In this document: positions 30,521 through 39,765 of the stretch, piece by piece
How the letters are laid out: each line of letters opens with the position of its first letter
Position numbering within the stretch: position 1 is the first letter of the stretch
Source of the DNA: Oegoconia quadripuncta
Taxonomy: Eukaryota > Arthropoda > Insecta > Lepidoptera > Autostichidae
Reading direction: 5' to 3'
Length of the DNA stretch: 64,000 bases
Assembly: GCA_949316235.1 (NCBI GenBank)
Contig: OX438744.1
Coordinates: 30,810,778-30,874,777, forward strand
Notes under the pieces: model-generated
Database searches by the model: none
Seen by the model: the letters and a program-made list of their open reading frames with translations, nothing else
Told to the model about the DNA's origin: nothing
Translations under genes and position numbers: made by a program

Positions 30521-31459
30521 TCCAGTACACATTCTATTCAATTAAAGAATTTTTGGATCATAAGATGGAAATTTAAATTATCTAATGTATTTAATAGAAT
30601 GAATGTAACTGACATGAATTATTGTAATGTATTTGATATTATGAATTTAACAGTAATTAATGTTATCAACTTGAATTATGTAAATGAATTTAGTACCCAA
30701 AAAGTAATTATTACTGTAATAGTTTTAAGATTTAAAGATATTTGCATGCTGATAAAAGTGGCTGAATAGACGATAGAACCAGTACTGAAACATCTTATAA
30801 TGTACCCTTTTCAATAGCAAATTAATTATTTGTATTTGTAGATTTAAATTGACATTCAACAAAATATATCATGTATGTAACGTTAAAGGAATAGAATTAA
30901 CCCTTCTCTTCCCGTGGGTGTCGTAAGCGACTATGGGACTTTCCACCAAAATACATAATACAGATTTGCACGTTTTAACGGCGATGGGCTCACGTGTCAC
31001 TTTTCTCACAAATTGTTTCAAGCATCAGAACACCCAAATGTTTATGGGATATTTTGGGCACCCGATTTAGGATAAAAAATTGACTCCCATGCAAAATCCT
31101 TGTATCCGCCGTTGGCATGATAGAATAAGGGACATAGGAACTAAACAACGGCATATACTAAAACTATCGAGATATTTTACAATACAATACAATACAAATA
31201 CACTTTATTGCACAACAGAAAAGGAAAGACAGTTTCAGAAAAGTGGTAACAATAGAATGTACAATTTTGCGACCTTATCACTAAAAGCGATCGCTTCCAG
31301 GCAACCTTTGGGTATGAGGACAGTACATTTGAAATAGGTAGGTTGTGCTGTATTAAATAGGGATGGAGATACAATTTTACTCGTCTTTGTGAGTATTAGA
31401 AAATGTGATTTTGATTTTTTTTTAAATTATAATAATAAATAAATAATAATAGACATCAT
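30521..31459. other. Mostly unassigned, with two repeat scraps
   Basis: 30898-31012 (TTCCCGTGGGTGTCGTAAGC, CGTTTTAACGGCGATGGGCT) matches 23272-23375. 31180-31340 is the LINE-O tail listed separately. The first 350 bp are AT-rich and unrecognised. Confidence 0.45.
31180..31340 (-). mobile_element. LINE-O 3' end
   Basis: ACAATACAATACAAATACAC then TTTATTGCACAACAG is a reversed poly-A signal and tail. GACCTTATCACTAAAAGCGA and TCGCTTCCAGGCAACCTTTG follow. The same layout (TTATCTCTNNAAGAGATCTCTTCCA) recurs at 40920, 55185 and 63540. These are UTR ends of a common insect LINE; no coding sequence is visible. Confidence 0.6.
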
Positions 31460-31562
31460 CATCTACATGGGTTACTTTATGTCTCTAAGGTTAGGGTATA
31501 GACAAATCCATAAGGAATTTTTGTACGGCGACTCTGACAAAATTTCTCAGGTGAAACTTTAA
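31460..31562 (-). repeat. Repeat V, minus copy
   Basis: About 100 bp (GTCTCTAAGGTTAGGGTATA, GGCGACTCTGACAAAATTTC) whose reverse complement is at 33231-33335. Both copies adjoin the 3' end of a SINE-2. Confidence 0.8.
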
Positions 31563-31735
31563 ATTTAAATAAATGAATAATAAATGTCCTTGGACATACA
31601 CAAGCCTCTCTACCCGCCCTCTAGTGTCACACTAAGCAACTAGGCTTGTATCATAGATACCAGATGGTTGATAAACTACACAAATATTTGTAAATAAATA
31701 CTAAAACATCCATACCTCCATAACATAATAGTTAA
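31563..31735 (-). mobile_element. SINE-2 (subfamily a), head missing
   Basis: Tail TTTAAATAAATGAATAATAA, GTCCTTGGACATACACAAGC, then CTAGTGTCACACTAAGCAAC, ATACCAGATGGTTGATAAAC and AACATCCATACCTCCATAAC. The tRNA-like head is absent. Confidence 0.8.
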
Positions 31736-32542
31736 TTTAATCCTACTTGTCTTACATCAAAGAAATTGGCAAATGCGTGGAGACAACTGTTCTACAGCTT
31801 TATATTTACTATCCAATAAAGTGATCTATCTGTCTCCCTCTCTCTGTAAGTACCTGGAACTCGATTTTAACGCAATATCGTTGAGATATCACGATATCAA
31901 ATATAAATATCACTCGGCAATAACTACATTTGTAACGTAATATAAGACGTGAACGTTACGCGGATGAGATTGGGAACGAATTTGCGTTTCTATATTGCAC
32001 GGAATATTACAGTTTTAATGGAATCCAATAACATGAAAACGATATCGATTCGGAGTACGATTTTATTTTAAATTTCCAATTACTAAAACGAGTGGTTGAA
32101 TAATTTTCTATCCGTTGAAATTGAGGGTAGGTACCTACCAAATCATATCAAAAAAGATTTATTTCATAGGATAAAATTATTCGAGTTGGATTCGTCGATT
32201 GGTCCTCTCTGGAAGTTAGTCTAGTCGGATCTCTTGTCCTAAATATACAACTTCGTGAATGGGGTTCCCTACGGATATTGTTGCGGGCACATAATGAGCA
32301 GGGCAAGGAATGCAGGCCGCTTCCAACCTGTCACTCTGGAATTCTATGGGGGAGGCCTATGTTCAGCAGTGGGCGTCCTGTTTTAGCATCAGTTCTTCGC
32401 TGGGCTATGTCAGTCACCTTCATTCGCCTACGGATTTCTTAATTCCGGATTCTTTTACATTTGTAGATTACAATTGACAAATAAATCCAAGTTTCCAAAA
32501 ACATCACAAATGATAAATACAGGTTATATGTTTAAAGTTTGT
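31736..32542. other. Unassigned, with an RTE-type tail
   Basis: About 32286-32390 (AAGGAATGCAGGCCGCTTCC, GGGGGAGGCCTATGTTCAGC, AGTGGGCGTCCTG) is a plus-strand RTE-type LINE tail like 28865. The rest is AT-rich and unrecognised. Confidence 0.5.
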
Positions 32543-33230
32543 CGACCTGTTTGGTGCAGTGGTTAGAAACTCTGACCACTATACCAAAAAGGCGGCGGGT
32601 TCGAATCCCGCAAGGGGCATCCTTTGTATGATGAATACGGACACGTGTACCCGAGTTATGGATGTTTTCATTTATAATAAGTATTTATTTACAACAAAAA
32701 ATGTATTTTTTTTTTATATGAGAGGGCGCGCGGCAAACGAGCATGCGGGTCACCTGATAGAACGCAATCACCGCTACCCATGGATACCCGCAACACCAAA
32801 AGGGTCACAGATGCGTTGCCGGCCTTTGAGGAAGGTGTAGGCTAGTTTCTTGAAGGTTCCAATGTCGTACTCGTTCGGGAATACCGCTGCAGGAAGTCCG
32901 TTCCACAGGGTGGTCGTACGTGGTAAGAAGTTTCTTGAGAAACGTACAGTGGTAGACCTCCACTCATCCAGGTGATGTGGATGGAAATTTATGTAGTATA
33001 TCGACCATCTGGTATCCACAACACAATATAGTTGCTTAAAGTGGAATGGATGGATAGATAGATAGATAAAGCATTTACTTACGCCACTGCGTTCACACAC
33101 CTACACAATTTTTTATTACAAAGAAATATAAATACAAATAAAAGTAAAGAATAGAAAATACAAAGAGCGAGTGTGTGCCGCAGTAGCACAAATGTGTGTA
33201 TGTCCAAGGATATTTATTATTTATTTATAA
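32543..33230 (+). mobile_element. SINE-2 (subfamily a) split by two insertions
   Basis: The head at 32543 (CGACCTGTTTGGTGCAGTGG, B box GGTTCGAATCCCGCAAGGGG) leads to ATGTATTTT near 32708, where LINE-D is inserted. The SINE resumes at about 32985 (ATTTATGTAGTATATCGACC) to about 33048. A GATA-repeat plus LINE-tail-like insert (about 33049-33186) follows, and the SINE end returns at GTGTGTATGTCCAAGGATAT. ATTT flanks the first insert. Confidence 0.75.
32708..32984 (-). pseudogene. LINE-D reverse-transcriptase C-terminus nested in SINE-2
   Basis: The poly-T at 32706-32715 is the 3' tail. The minus-strand frame (from about 32975 down to 32774) reads [20 protein letters not shown], then [33 protein letters not shown] and a stop soon after. 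LWNxLP-VFP-FK is the C-terminal signature of non-LTR retrotransposon ORF2. The protein end is intact but heavily 5'-truncated. A scrap of the same UTR sits at 22592-22634. Confidence 0.8.
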
Positions 33231-33335
33231 AGTTTCACCTGAGTAATTTTTGCCAGAGTCGCCATACAAAAATTCCTTATTGATTGGTCTATACCCTAAC
33301 CTTAGAAACTAAAGTAGCCCATGTTGATGTTAACG
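33231..33335 (+). repeat. Repeat V, plus copy
   Basis: AAAGTTTCACCTGAGTAATT, GAGTCGCCATACAAAAATTC and GTCTATACCCTAACCTTAGA. It is the inverse of 31460-31562 and again follows directly on a SINE-2 end. Confidence 0.8.
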
Positions 33336-33758
33336 AAAACCCTGGCAAAAATTAGTACAGCATTAACACCTCAATCAACCTTGACACTTGTAATGAACAG
33401 TTTAAAAGCAGATCGATTCTCATTTCTCAGGTACAAGATGATTGCGCAAGGATACTGCTATGAGCTAGCCTAGTTTATTATAATAACACATTCCCTTCTG
33501 ATCTGAGATAGAAACAGTCCGCAATCAATAAGCCTACTGGGATGGAGAGCCGTTAGATCATTTGTGGTGTTCACCGATCTAGGAATCAATGGATGCGTTT
33601 GGCGAAATTCGTGGAAGGTTATTACTGAATATTTTGTCTTAAATCGTCTCACAGATCTGTGACGTCCGGTTAATAAATGAGGAGTAAGAGCGCAATTTCT
33701 GTAGTTTTCGAAAAAAATCATCTATGTCTAAATTAAAATGAAAATTTAGATAGATTGA
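33336..33758. other. Unassigned sequence
   Basis: An 83-codon minus-strand frame at 33470-33721 (with NYRNCALTPHLLTGRHRSVR) is somewhat protein-like in composition but I do not recognise it. No other signal is visible. Confidence 0.35.
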
Positions 33759-34105
33759 ACCGCCTCCGGGGCATTGGGTTTACGATTCGGAGGCCGCGGG
33801 TTCGATCCCCACATGTTTAAGTACTCGTTTTGGTTGGTGGTAGGTCATTTTAAATGTCCACCTGGCTAGCTACCACCATCTTATCTAAATCTGCTGCCAA
33901 GCAGCAATGTTAATAGCATTTTTATTTTATGATTGACATCCAGTCAAGTCGCGTTTGACCACAATCTCATTGTTGTGTTCCGGTTGTCAGAGATAAGATA
34001 GCCAGTCCCCCAGATGTGTTGGAGTTCCACCTTCGACCTCATCTACACTTAAGATCAGATGTGATTGAGGTAACCCTCAACAACCCGTTGTGCATTAAAA
34101 AAAAA
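33759..34105 (+). mobile_element. SINE-1 carrying a LINE-B tail scrap
   Basis: The head ACCGCCTCCGGGGCATTGGG has a deletion in the A-box part. The B box GGTTCGATCCC is present. Within the body, after AATGTTAATAGCATT, about 49 bp of LINE-B tail (TTTATGATTGACATCCAGTC to GACCACAATCT) are inserted at 33921-33969, flanked by CATT. It ends in poly-A at 34105. Confidence 0.9.
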
Positions 34106-34855
34106 CCTTTATTAGCATGTTACAGAAACACACAAACATATTCAACCGCATAGATTGCTTGTACCAATTAGTGTCTTATATTGCTTTATAGTGATATATC
34201 TATCTACCCCCAATATTGAAGCCGTGACTAGGACCTCTTAATAGAATGTTAACCTATCATGAACGAATTTTAAACTAATCAAACCTAAAGAGAACTAGAT
34301 GGTAAGAAGTGTTTGCAAACATGTAGGTACAATACGAGTAGAAATTATTAGAAAAATTTCGATTTATATATTTTAACTGTAGTTTTGTTCCAAGTGTAAG
34401 TATGCCTTTACTTGAAATAAAGAGTTATATCTATGCCTATAAACAATCATCTTTAATAAATATAATAACCACTTCAATAAAGTTAAAGTTACAGTTGTCT
34501 GTAATATTATGGGTTCATAACAAAAAGATAGAAAATATTCATGCCACATCTGTCAATTTTCTGATTCAAGGTACCGTCACAAGTCGGTCTCAGCAGATAT
34601 TGCTATTTGAGTGCGACCGCAGGCAACGACGGGAGGCGCCTGTATTACAAATCGGTTGGTCGGATTATAGCGCTTATTGTCTCAGGCTGGATTGAACTCG
34701 GTTATTGTTTACTGTCACGTGGGCGATTTCAAATCGATACTCATGTAAACTAGCGTATCGATTTTCGGCTCTCGTTTTATCCTTGTAAGCGTTAGAGAGA
34801 TATTGGTATTAAATTCGAGTACCAAAAAGTTTCTTTCAACGTACTCCGTAATTCT
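34106..34855. other. Unassigned, starting with a LINE tail scrap
   Basis: 34108-34160 (TTTATTAGCATGTTACAGAA, CACACAAACATATTCAACCG) is the inverted tail of family N (compare 54490-54540). The rest has a 97-codon frame (34402-34695) without any domain. Confidence 0.45.
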
Positions 34856-35115
34856 CGCTGAACACCTGGCCCAGGGGCACCAACTACTATGGGCCACCTG
34901 ATTGCGACGGGTATCGGAGGTGTAGGGTAAATATCGGAAGAAATGGGGCTTTACCACTCAAGACCTAGTTGCTTGTTGGGGCACCACAAACCATTGCTCA
35001 CCTTCTGCTTATCCTCTCTACCCCTTGTACGCTGGAGGACCTATTCGGCAGTATTCAAAAAACGATTGATATGGTAAATTTTTGGAAACATAATTTGAAG
35101 AAACTTAAGCACGAA
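34856..35115 (+). pseudogene. LINE-N C-terminus, frameshifted
   Basis: Translation from 34969 gives GAPQTIAHLLLILSTPCTLE, then DLFGSIQKTIDMVNFWKHNL, which aligns with the other LINE-N ends (QT-H-L-C-TLxDL-T-AV-VA-FW). Upstream, in another frame, GKYRKKWGFTTQDLV matches the NLxKWGY part. Cysteines conserved in the other copies are partly lost, and a frameshift lies near 34965. An RTE-like LINE in reverse follows it. Confidence 0.75.
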
Positions 35116-35164
35116 GTACAAATGAAAGGTCTTCCAAGATATCCTTACCCACAGAGAGTTATTA

Positions 35165-35510
35165 TCATCATCATATCGGCCGAAAGACGTCCAGTGCTGG
35201 ACAAAGGCCTCCCCCAAAGATCTCCACAATGATGGGTCCTGCGCTGGCTGCATCCTGCGTCGTCCGGCCATCTTTACCGAATCGTCGATCCACCTCGTCT
35301 GCTGCGTATTCCGGTGCGTGGTCGTCACTCGAGAACCTTTCCGCCCCAAAGGCCGTCCGTCCTACCCACTGCCACTTAAGTTTGGCAATTCTTCGAGCTG
35401 TATCGGTCACCTTGGTTCTCCTGCGGATTTCCTCATTTCTGATTCGATCCCGCAGGGAGACTCCGAGCATAGCTCTCTCTATTGCCCTATGAGTGAACTT
35501 GAACCTTAAT
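35165..35510 (-). pseudogene. LINE-E (RTE-like) C-terminus, frameshifted
   Basis: On the minus strand one frame reads SLRDRIRNEEIRRRTKVTDT, ARRIAKLKWQWVGRTAFGAE. The next frame continues TRWIDDSVKMAGRRRMQPAQ, DPSLWRSLGEAFVQHWTSFG. This is the conserved C-terminal tail of RTE-type reverse transcriptases (RIRN, KLKWQW-GH, RWTDD, W-LGEAYVQQW). A frameshift lies at about 35300-35345. The 3' end carries ATGATGATAATAA (35163-35175). Only the last 120 residues remain. Confidence 0.85.
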
Positions 35511-35710
35511 ATGATTACACATAGCGAAAATCTTCAGGATACAATAGTGGCTAGCGGGCAAGGGTATAGTGATCAATTTTGGGTATACGTTTCACGTGGT
35601 ATTCGCGTTGGCTCATCAATTTGTATTCAGTTTGCAATTTAATCAAACTCTTTTTGTGTAATAATAATCGTCATGCCATATCTCATATCTTCTTAAGTCC
35701 ATCAGCCTCC

Positions 35711-35840
35711 GTAGCATGACATCGCCTGCTGTGCGACACGTAGGAGTGAGAGTGGGATAGTTGTATATTTCGTCGAAGCGAATGAGCAGGACAAGTATTA
35801 TCTCGCGCGACATAAACGTTTATCACGCCTGTCATGCTAC
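35711..35840. mobile_element. Short MITE with GTAGCATGACA ends
   Basis: The inverted ends GTAGCATGACA (35711-35721) and TGTCATGCTAC (35830-35840) match exactly. The 130-bp body contains CGACACGTAGGAGTGAGAGT and CTCGCGCGACATAAACG. It is non-coding. Target duplication is not clear and only one copy is seen here. Confidence 0.5.
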
Positions 35841-35848
35841 TAGTGCTT

Positions 35849-35945
35849 TTTTTTTAATTTATTTATCCATAGAACATTATTTGAACAATCTTCACTATAA
35901 GACGCCTAGGAAAACCTCACACCCTAGAGTCACCGCGATTTTTAG
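35849..35945 (-). mobile_element. Repeat U, 3' end
   Basis: TTTTTTTTTAATTTATTTAT, CCATAGAACATTATTTGAAC and CACTATAAGACGCCTAGGAA. This is the inverse of 24265-24345, extended by about 20 bp (CCTAGAGTCACCGCGATTTT). Confidence 0.7.
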
Positions 35946-36263
35946 TACGACTAAGGTCGCCTAGGCCTTTCACTGTTTGTCACTAAACATACCTATGTAT
36001 AGCACACTACAATTAGCTTTTTTCCAAATTCAAAATTGTGTGTCGGAGAGTTTCTTGCGTCGTTTCTTCTCTCTGACTATACACATTACGAAGCGATGGT
36101 AATCAAGTCTCTAAATTCCCCATGCAACGCCCTAAGCCGAGGTTCGAGCCCTGCGTGGGCACCCTTAGGCGTCGGTTGCAACCACCTACTTTTCGTCCTG
36201 TTGCTACCGCGTTCACCCCACCGCCTGGTTAAGCTGAAAAAGTCCTTAGGACTATCAGCGAGT

Positions 36264-36666
36264 TCCAGTCGACTCGGCTATACACCACCCAAACTAAACT
36301 AAACTAAAACCAGTTTTGGAGTGGTGCCGTCGCATCGTACTGTTCCAGGGAGAAAGAGACAGTACTACTTTAAAACTGGTTTTAGTTTAGTTTAGTTTAG
36401 TTCCCTCCGTTAGCCGCCTCCGTGGCTCAATGTAAACAACATTGGTTTACGATTCGGAGTTCGCGGGTTCGATCCCCAGCGGGGTACATGTTTAAGTACT
36501 CGGTTTGGTTGGTGGTAGGTCATTTTAAATGTCCGCCTGGCTAGCTACCACCATCTTATCTAAATCTGCCGCCAAACAGCAATGTTAATAGCATTATTGA
36601 TTGAGGTCAAGTATTAACCCGTTGTGCATAAAAAAAAAAAAGTTGGTGTACATCCGAATCGACACC
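36264..36666. mobile_element. MITE-K with SINE-1, inverted second copy
   Basis: The reverse-complement arrangement of 24398-24786: left end CAGTCGACTCGGCTATACAC, AAACT run, palindromic core with GTGCCGTCGCATCGTACTGT, then TTCCCTCCGTTAG, a plus-strand SINE-1 and the right end TTGGTGTACATCCGAATCGA. Beyond it, 36667-36703 also match the sequence flanking the other copy (24361-24397). Confidence 0.85.
36413..36640 (+). mobile_element. SINE-1 with internal deletion, nested in MITE-K
   Basis: The head is intact (CCGCCTCCGTGGCTCAATGT). The body jumps from AATGTTAATAGCATTATTGA straight to TTGAGGTCAAGTATTAACCC, the same deletion as in 24424-24642. Poly-A about 36629-36640. Confidence 0.9.
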
Positions 36667-36703
36667 ATTGTCAATTAGATAATTCTAAATTCATGCAAAG
36701 ATT

Positions 36704-37915
36704 AGAATCCGTCTCATTAAGTCCTCGTGCATTATATTCCCTATTTCTAGTAAAATAGTTGATATTTTCACTCCGTTGGATTACCCATCTGGATTCGTTC
36801 AAATCTACCCCCTGGATACCTTAAGTGATTGCTAGCTCATCCTGTCTGTTTACTTACTTGTCAAGTAGCTCAGTTATACTTATTGGACTTTTTTAAAGCT
36901 CCTGCATTGCAGGAATAATGGAAGTTACCGTTCTCCTGTGATTTAAATGGTTTAGAGATCGTTTCTCGTTTGCTTTGCTACTTGTACCGTTCCATTGCTT
37001 GGGATCTTTTGTAAGAAAATGTCTAGGGAATTCACAACATTTGTAATAGCTGGGAATTGTGTTATGACAAGTTTATGCATTCTTTATGATACTCTTGTTA
37101 CTTATGAAAAACGTGCTGTGAAAAACAGGATCGGAATTCTGTTGAAGTGAAGATGAGGTCGAAGTTGGAAGCGTACTGACCCGAAAACCCTAACATATTT
37201 GGGGGGCCGGCTATCTTATCTCCAACATCTATATGTTCCGGCTGTTGTAGGTTCTGGAGAAGCACGATTCCATCTTCGGCATGATGACTTTGAAGCTAAA
37301 CTTGGCATAAAAAATAAACAAACAGAAAATGTTTTTTTTTAAACAAAATCTAAAATGTAAAAAAATGCATTGTTTAATCACAGAATCCGTATGACTACAT
37401 TCCGGCTGCATCATCAGACCAGCTCATTGACACGATAATATTACATTGTCATCCGACTTACAAATCAGTATAGATAGACCAGTTTGTGAGATATTACAAT
37501 TTGCGGGGAGGGTGACGATATGTTTGCTAAAATTCAGCTCAATTGTACCACTATGTGGGTCAAATTTAACTTGTAAGATTTATTAACGGACACCGGGACA
37601 GGTAACAATTCTAATAATAATAATAAACAAAGAGTACCTATTTCACATAAAATTTCACTATACAGTCATGACTGGTATTTACTCTACAAGGAAAAAACAA
37701 TGTGAATCATACGAAGGAATTATCACTTGAGAATTGTAGTCCTGGCCCTCTTTGCGCACTGACTCACACAAGGCAGTGTTATCGCCTTTGTGTCAATACA
37801 TTGACTTTCCAATTGGCCAGATATAGGGTTACCAAAACCAAAAAAAAACTTATTCGATACTATCCTTGGTTCTCATTTGTATGTTTATTTTTTTTGTTAC
37901 AAAATACAAGACTAC
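36704..37915. other. Mostly unassigned, with a SINE-1 scrap
   Basis: 37145-37230 (GAAGTGAAGATGAGGTCGAA, TGACCCGAAAACCCTAACAT, GGCTATCTTATCTCC) is a minus-strand SINE-1 fragment. The rest has no recognised repeat and no credible coding frame. Confidence 0.5.
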
Positions 37916-38504
37916 AATTGTAGACTAGTCTAGACGAACCTCACTGATTGTATGCGAGGGCCGAGTTATACGACCTCATCTTCACTTCAACCGCCTCCGT
38001 GGCTCAATGTAAACAACATTGGGTTTATGATTCGGAGGTCGCGGGTTCGATCCCCAGCGGGGTACATGTTTAAGTACTCGGTTTGGTTGGTGGCAGGGCA
38101 TTTTAAATGTCCGCCTGGCTAGCTACCACCATCTTATCTAAATCTGCCGCCAAGCAGCAATGTTAATAGCATTGTTGTGTTCCGGTTGTCAGAAATAAGA
38201 TAGCCAGTCCCCCATCTGTCTTGGGGTTTTCGGGTCAGTACGCTTCCACCTTCGGCCTATCTTCACTTAACATCAGGTGTGATTGAGGTCAAGTACCAAC
38301 CCGTTGTGCATTAAAAAAAATATATATATGGCGTGAGCGCATGCACTACGTTTACCTTTCACCGATTAACAACTGGTTCCATGTCACCGATGATACTATC
38401 TTATACGGACTGGCACCGTCCCAGTCGCTAGCAACGCCCAGTTTTTCCCGACATGTTTTAAAAGAGCATATATTTTTACGTTGTTGATATTTCGTATGTA
38501 TATG
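37916..38504 (+). repeat. Host repeat G, copy 1, interrupted by SINE-1
   Basis: Starts AATTGTAGACTAGTCTAGAC, GAACCTCACTGATTGTATGC; after the SINE-1 at 37989-38320 it continues with TGGCACCGTCCCAGTCGCTA and CCCAGTTTTTCCCGACATGT to TGATATTTCGTATGTATATG. Copy 2 is at 44888-45101 with high similarity and no SINE. The host element class is unknown. Confidence 0.8.
37989..38320 (+). mobile_element. SINE-1, most complete copy
   Basis: Full head (AACCGCCTCCGTGGCTCAAT, A box TGGCTCAATG, B box GGTTCGATCCC) and uninterrupted body to CCCGTTGTGCATTAAAAAAA. It is a good reference for the family, about 330 bp. It is preceded by GACCTCATCTTCACTT (37972-37987), itself a SINE-1 body scrap. Confidence 0.95.
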
Positions 38505-38960
38505 GATGAAATGGCGACAGGTTTCGGGGACTACGTGTGACCCACGGATGCCCCTGAAACTCAAGGGAAAAATTTACAAGACCATCATAAGACCTGTCAC
38601 GTATGGATCTCAGTGTTGGGCAATGAAAGTAAAATGCATGTGGCAGAGATGAGAATGCAAAGATGTATGTGTGGTGTGACTAGAATGGATAAGATCAGGA
38701 ATGAGTATATCAGAGGATGTCTGAAAGTGGCGCCAATAACAGAAAAGTTGAGGAGTAATAGGTTAGCATGGTTTGGGCATATTATGAGGAGGGATGAAAG
38801 GCACGTAACGAGATGAGTGCTAAGAATGAATGTGGAGGGATACAGAGGTAAAGGAAGACCGAAGAAGGTGTGGGTAGACTGCGTGAGGAATGATATGTGT
38901 GTGAAAGGGGTGAGTACGGAGATGACGGAGATAGAGGAGAGTGTAAGGTTTACAAAACAA
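38505..38960 (+). pseudogene. LINE-G (RTE-like) C-terminus, copy 1
   Basis: Frames give LKLKGKIYKTIIRP-like sequence, then MHVAEMRMQRCMCGVTRMDK, IRNEYIRGCLKVAPITEKLR, SNRLAWFGHIMRRDERHVTR, a stop at 38814-38816, and GYRGKGRPKKVWVDCVRNDM. It is the typical end of RTE-like reverse transcriptases of Lepidoptera. The 3' end is lost, replaced by SINE-1 sequence at 38974. The same insertion is present at 45102-45610. Confidence 0.85.
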
Positions 38961-38973
38961 AGGTTGAGGCTTC

Positions 38974-39187
38974 CATTCCCAACGGGGTACATGTTTAGTA
39001 TACGGTTTTCTGGTAGGCCATTTTCAAATGTCCGCCTAGCTAAGGTAGGTACTACACTAAGCAATAATGTTAACAGTGCTATAGTGCTCCGGCTGTTTGA
39101 GATAGGATAGCCAGTCCCCTAAAGCCTCATCCTCATTTACCATCAGTTGTGATCGAGGTCAAGAGCTAACTCGATATGCATAAAAAG
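38974..39187 (+). mobile_element. SINE-1, diverged, head truncated
   Basis: From TTCCCAACGGGGTACATGTT through AATGTCCGCCTAGC, GATAGGATAGCCAGTCCCCT and GTGATCGAGGTCAAGAGCTA to TATGCATAAAAAGG. Many small deletions. Confidence 0.85.
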
Positions 39188-39400
39188 GTTGTCGCAATAT
39201 ACCAGTTTCTTGACAGAATACCAAAATTCCAGACATCTGGTAACCCTAGTCAGGTGACGTTTTCACACGGCCCTACGATAAGGTGCGACTAAATCAATAT
39301 AAATGTGTTTCATTTGTTATATTGGAATAGTGATTGATGACAGATAATGAAATATAACAACAATAACTATTTAAGTTTATAATAACTAAAAAAACCCGAC

Positions 39401-39613
39401 AGCATGTTTAGTATAACTACCACCATCTTATCTAAATCTGCCGCCAAACAGCAATGTTAATAGCATTGCTGTGTTCCGGTTGTCAGAAATAAGATAGCCA
39501 GTCCCCCAAATAAGATGGGGTTTCCGGGTCAGTACGCTACCACCTTCGTCTTTATCTTCACTTAACATCAGGTATGATTGAGGTCAAGTGCTTACCCATA
39601 GATAAAAAAAAAA
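39401..39613 (+). mobile_element. SINE-1, internally deleted
   Basis: CATGTTTAGTATAACTACCA joins the pre-body to ACCACCATCTTATCTAAATC, skipping the GGTTTGGTTGGTGGTAGGGC section. It then continues normally to an A-rich end. Confidence 0.85.
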
Positions 39614-39679
39614 GAAAAAAGTATTTTGCTGACGCAATGTTGGATTTTTTACATGTGTATTATAATTTTTTCATTATAA

Positions 39680-39765
39680 TTTTTTTTTTTTTTAATTTAT
39701 TTATCCATAGAACATTATTTGAACAATCTTCACTATAATATATATATATATATATATATTAACTT
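39680..39765 (-). mobile_element. Repeat U end plus AT microsatellite
   Basis: Poly-T, AATTTATTTATCCATAGAAC, ATTATTTGAACAATCTTCAC, TATAA, then an AT dinucleotide run (about 39738-39761) where other copies continue GACGCC. Confidence 0.7.

Noticed and set aside
37989..38060. Possible tRNA gene with GGTTCGATCCC
   Set aside because: It is the head of SINE-1, present in more than ten copies with the same downstream body.
38597..39064. 155-codon minus-strand frame
   Set aside because: It lies antisense to LINE-G coding sequence and runs into a SINE-1. The plus strand encodes the conserved RT tail.
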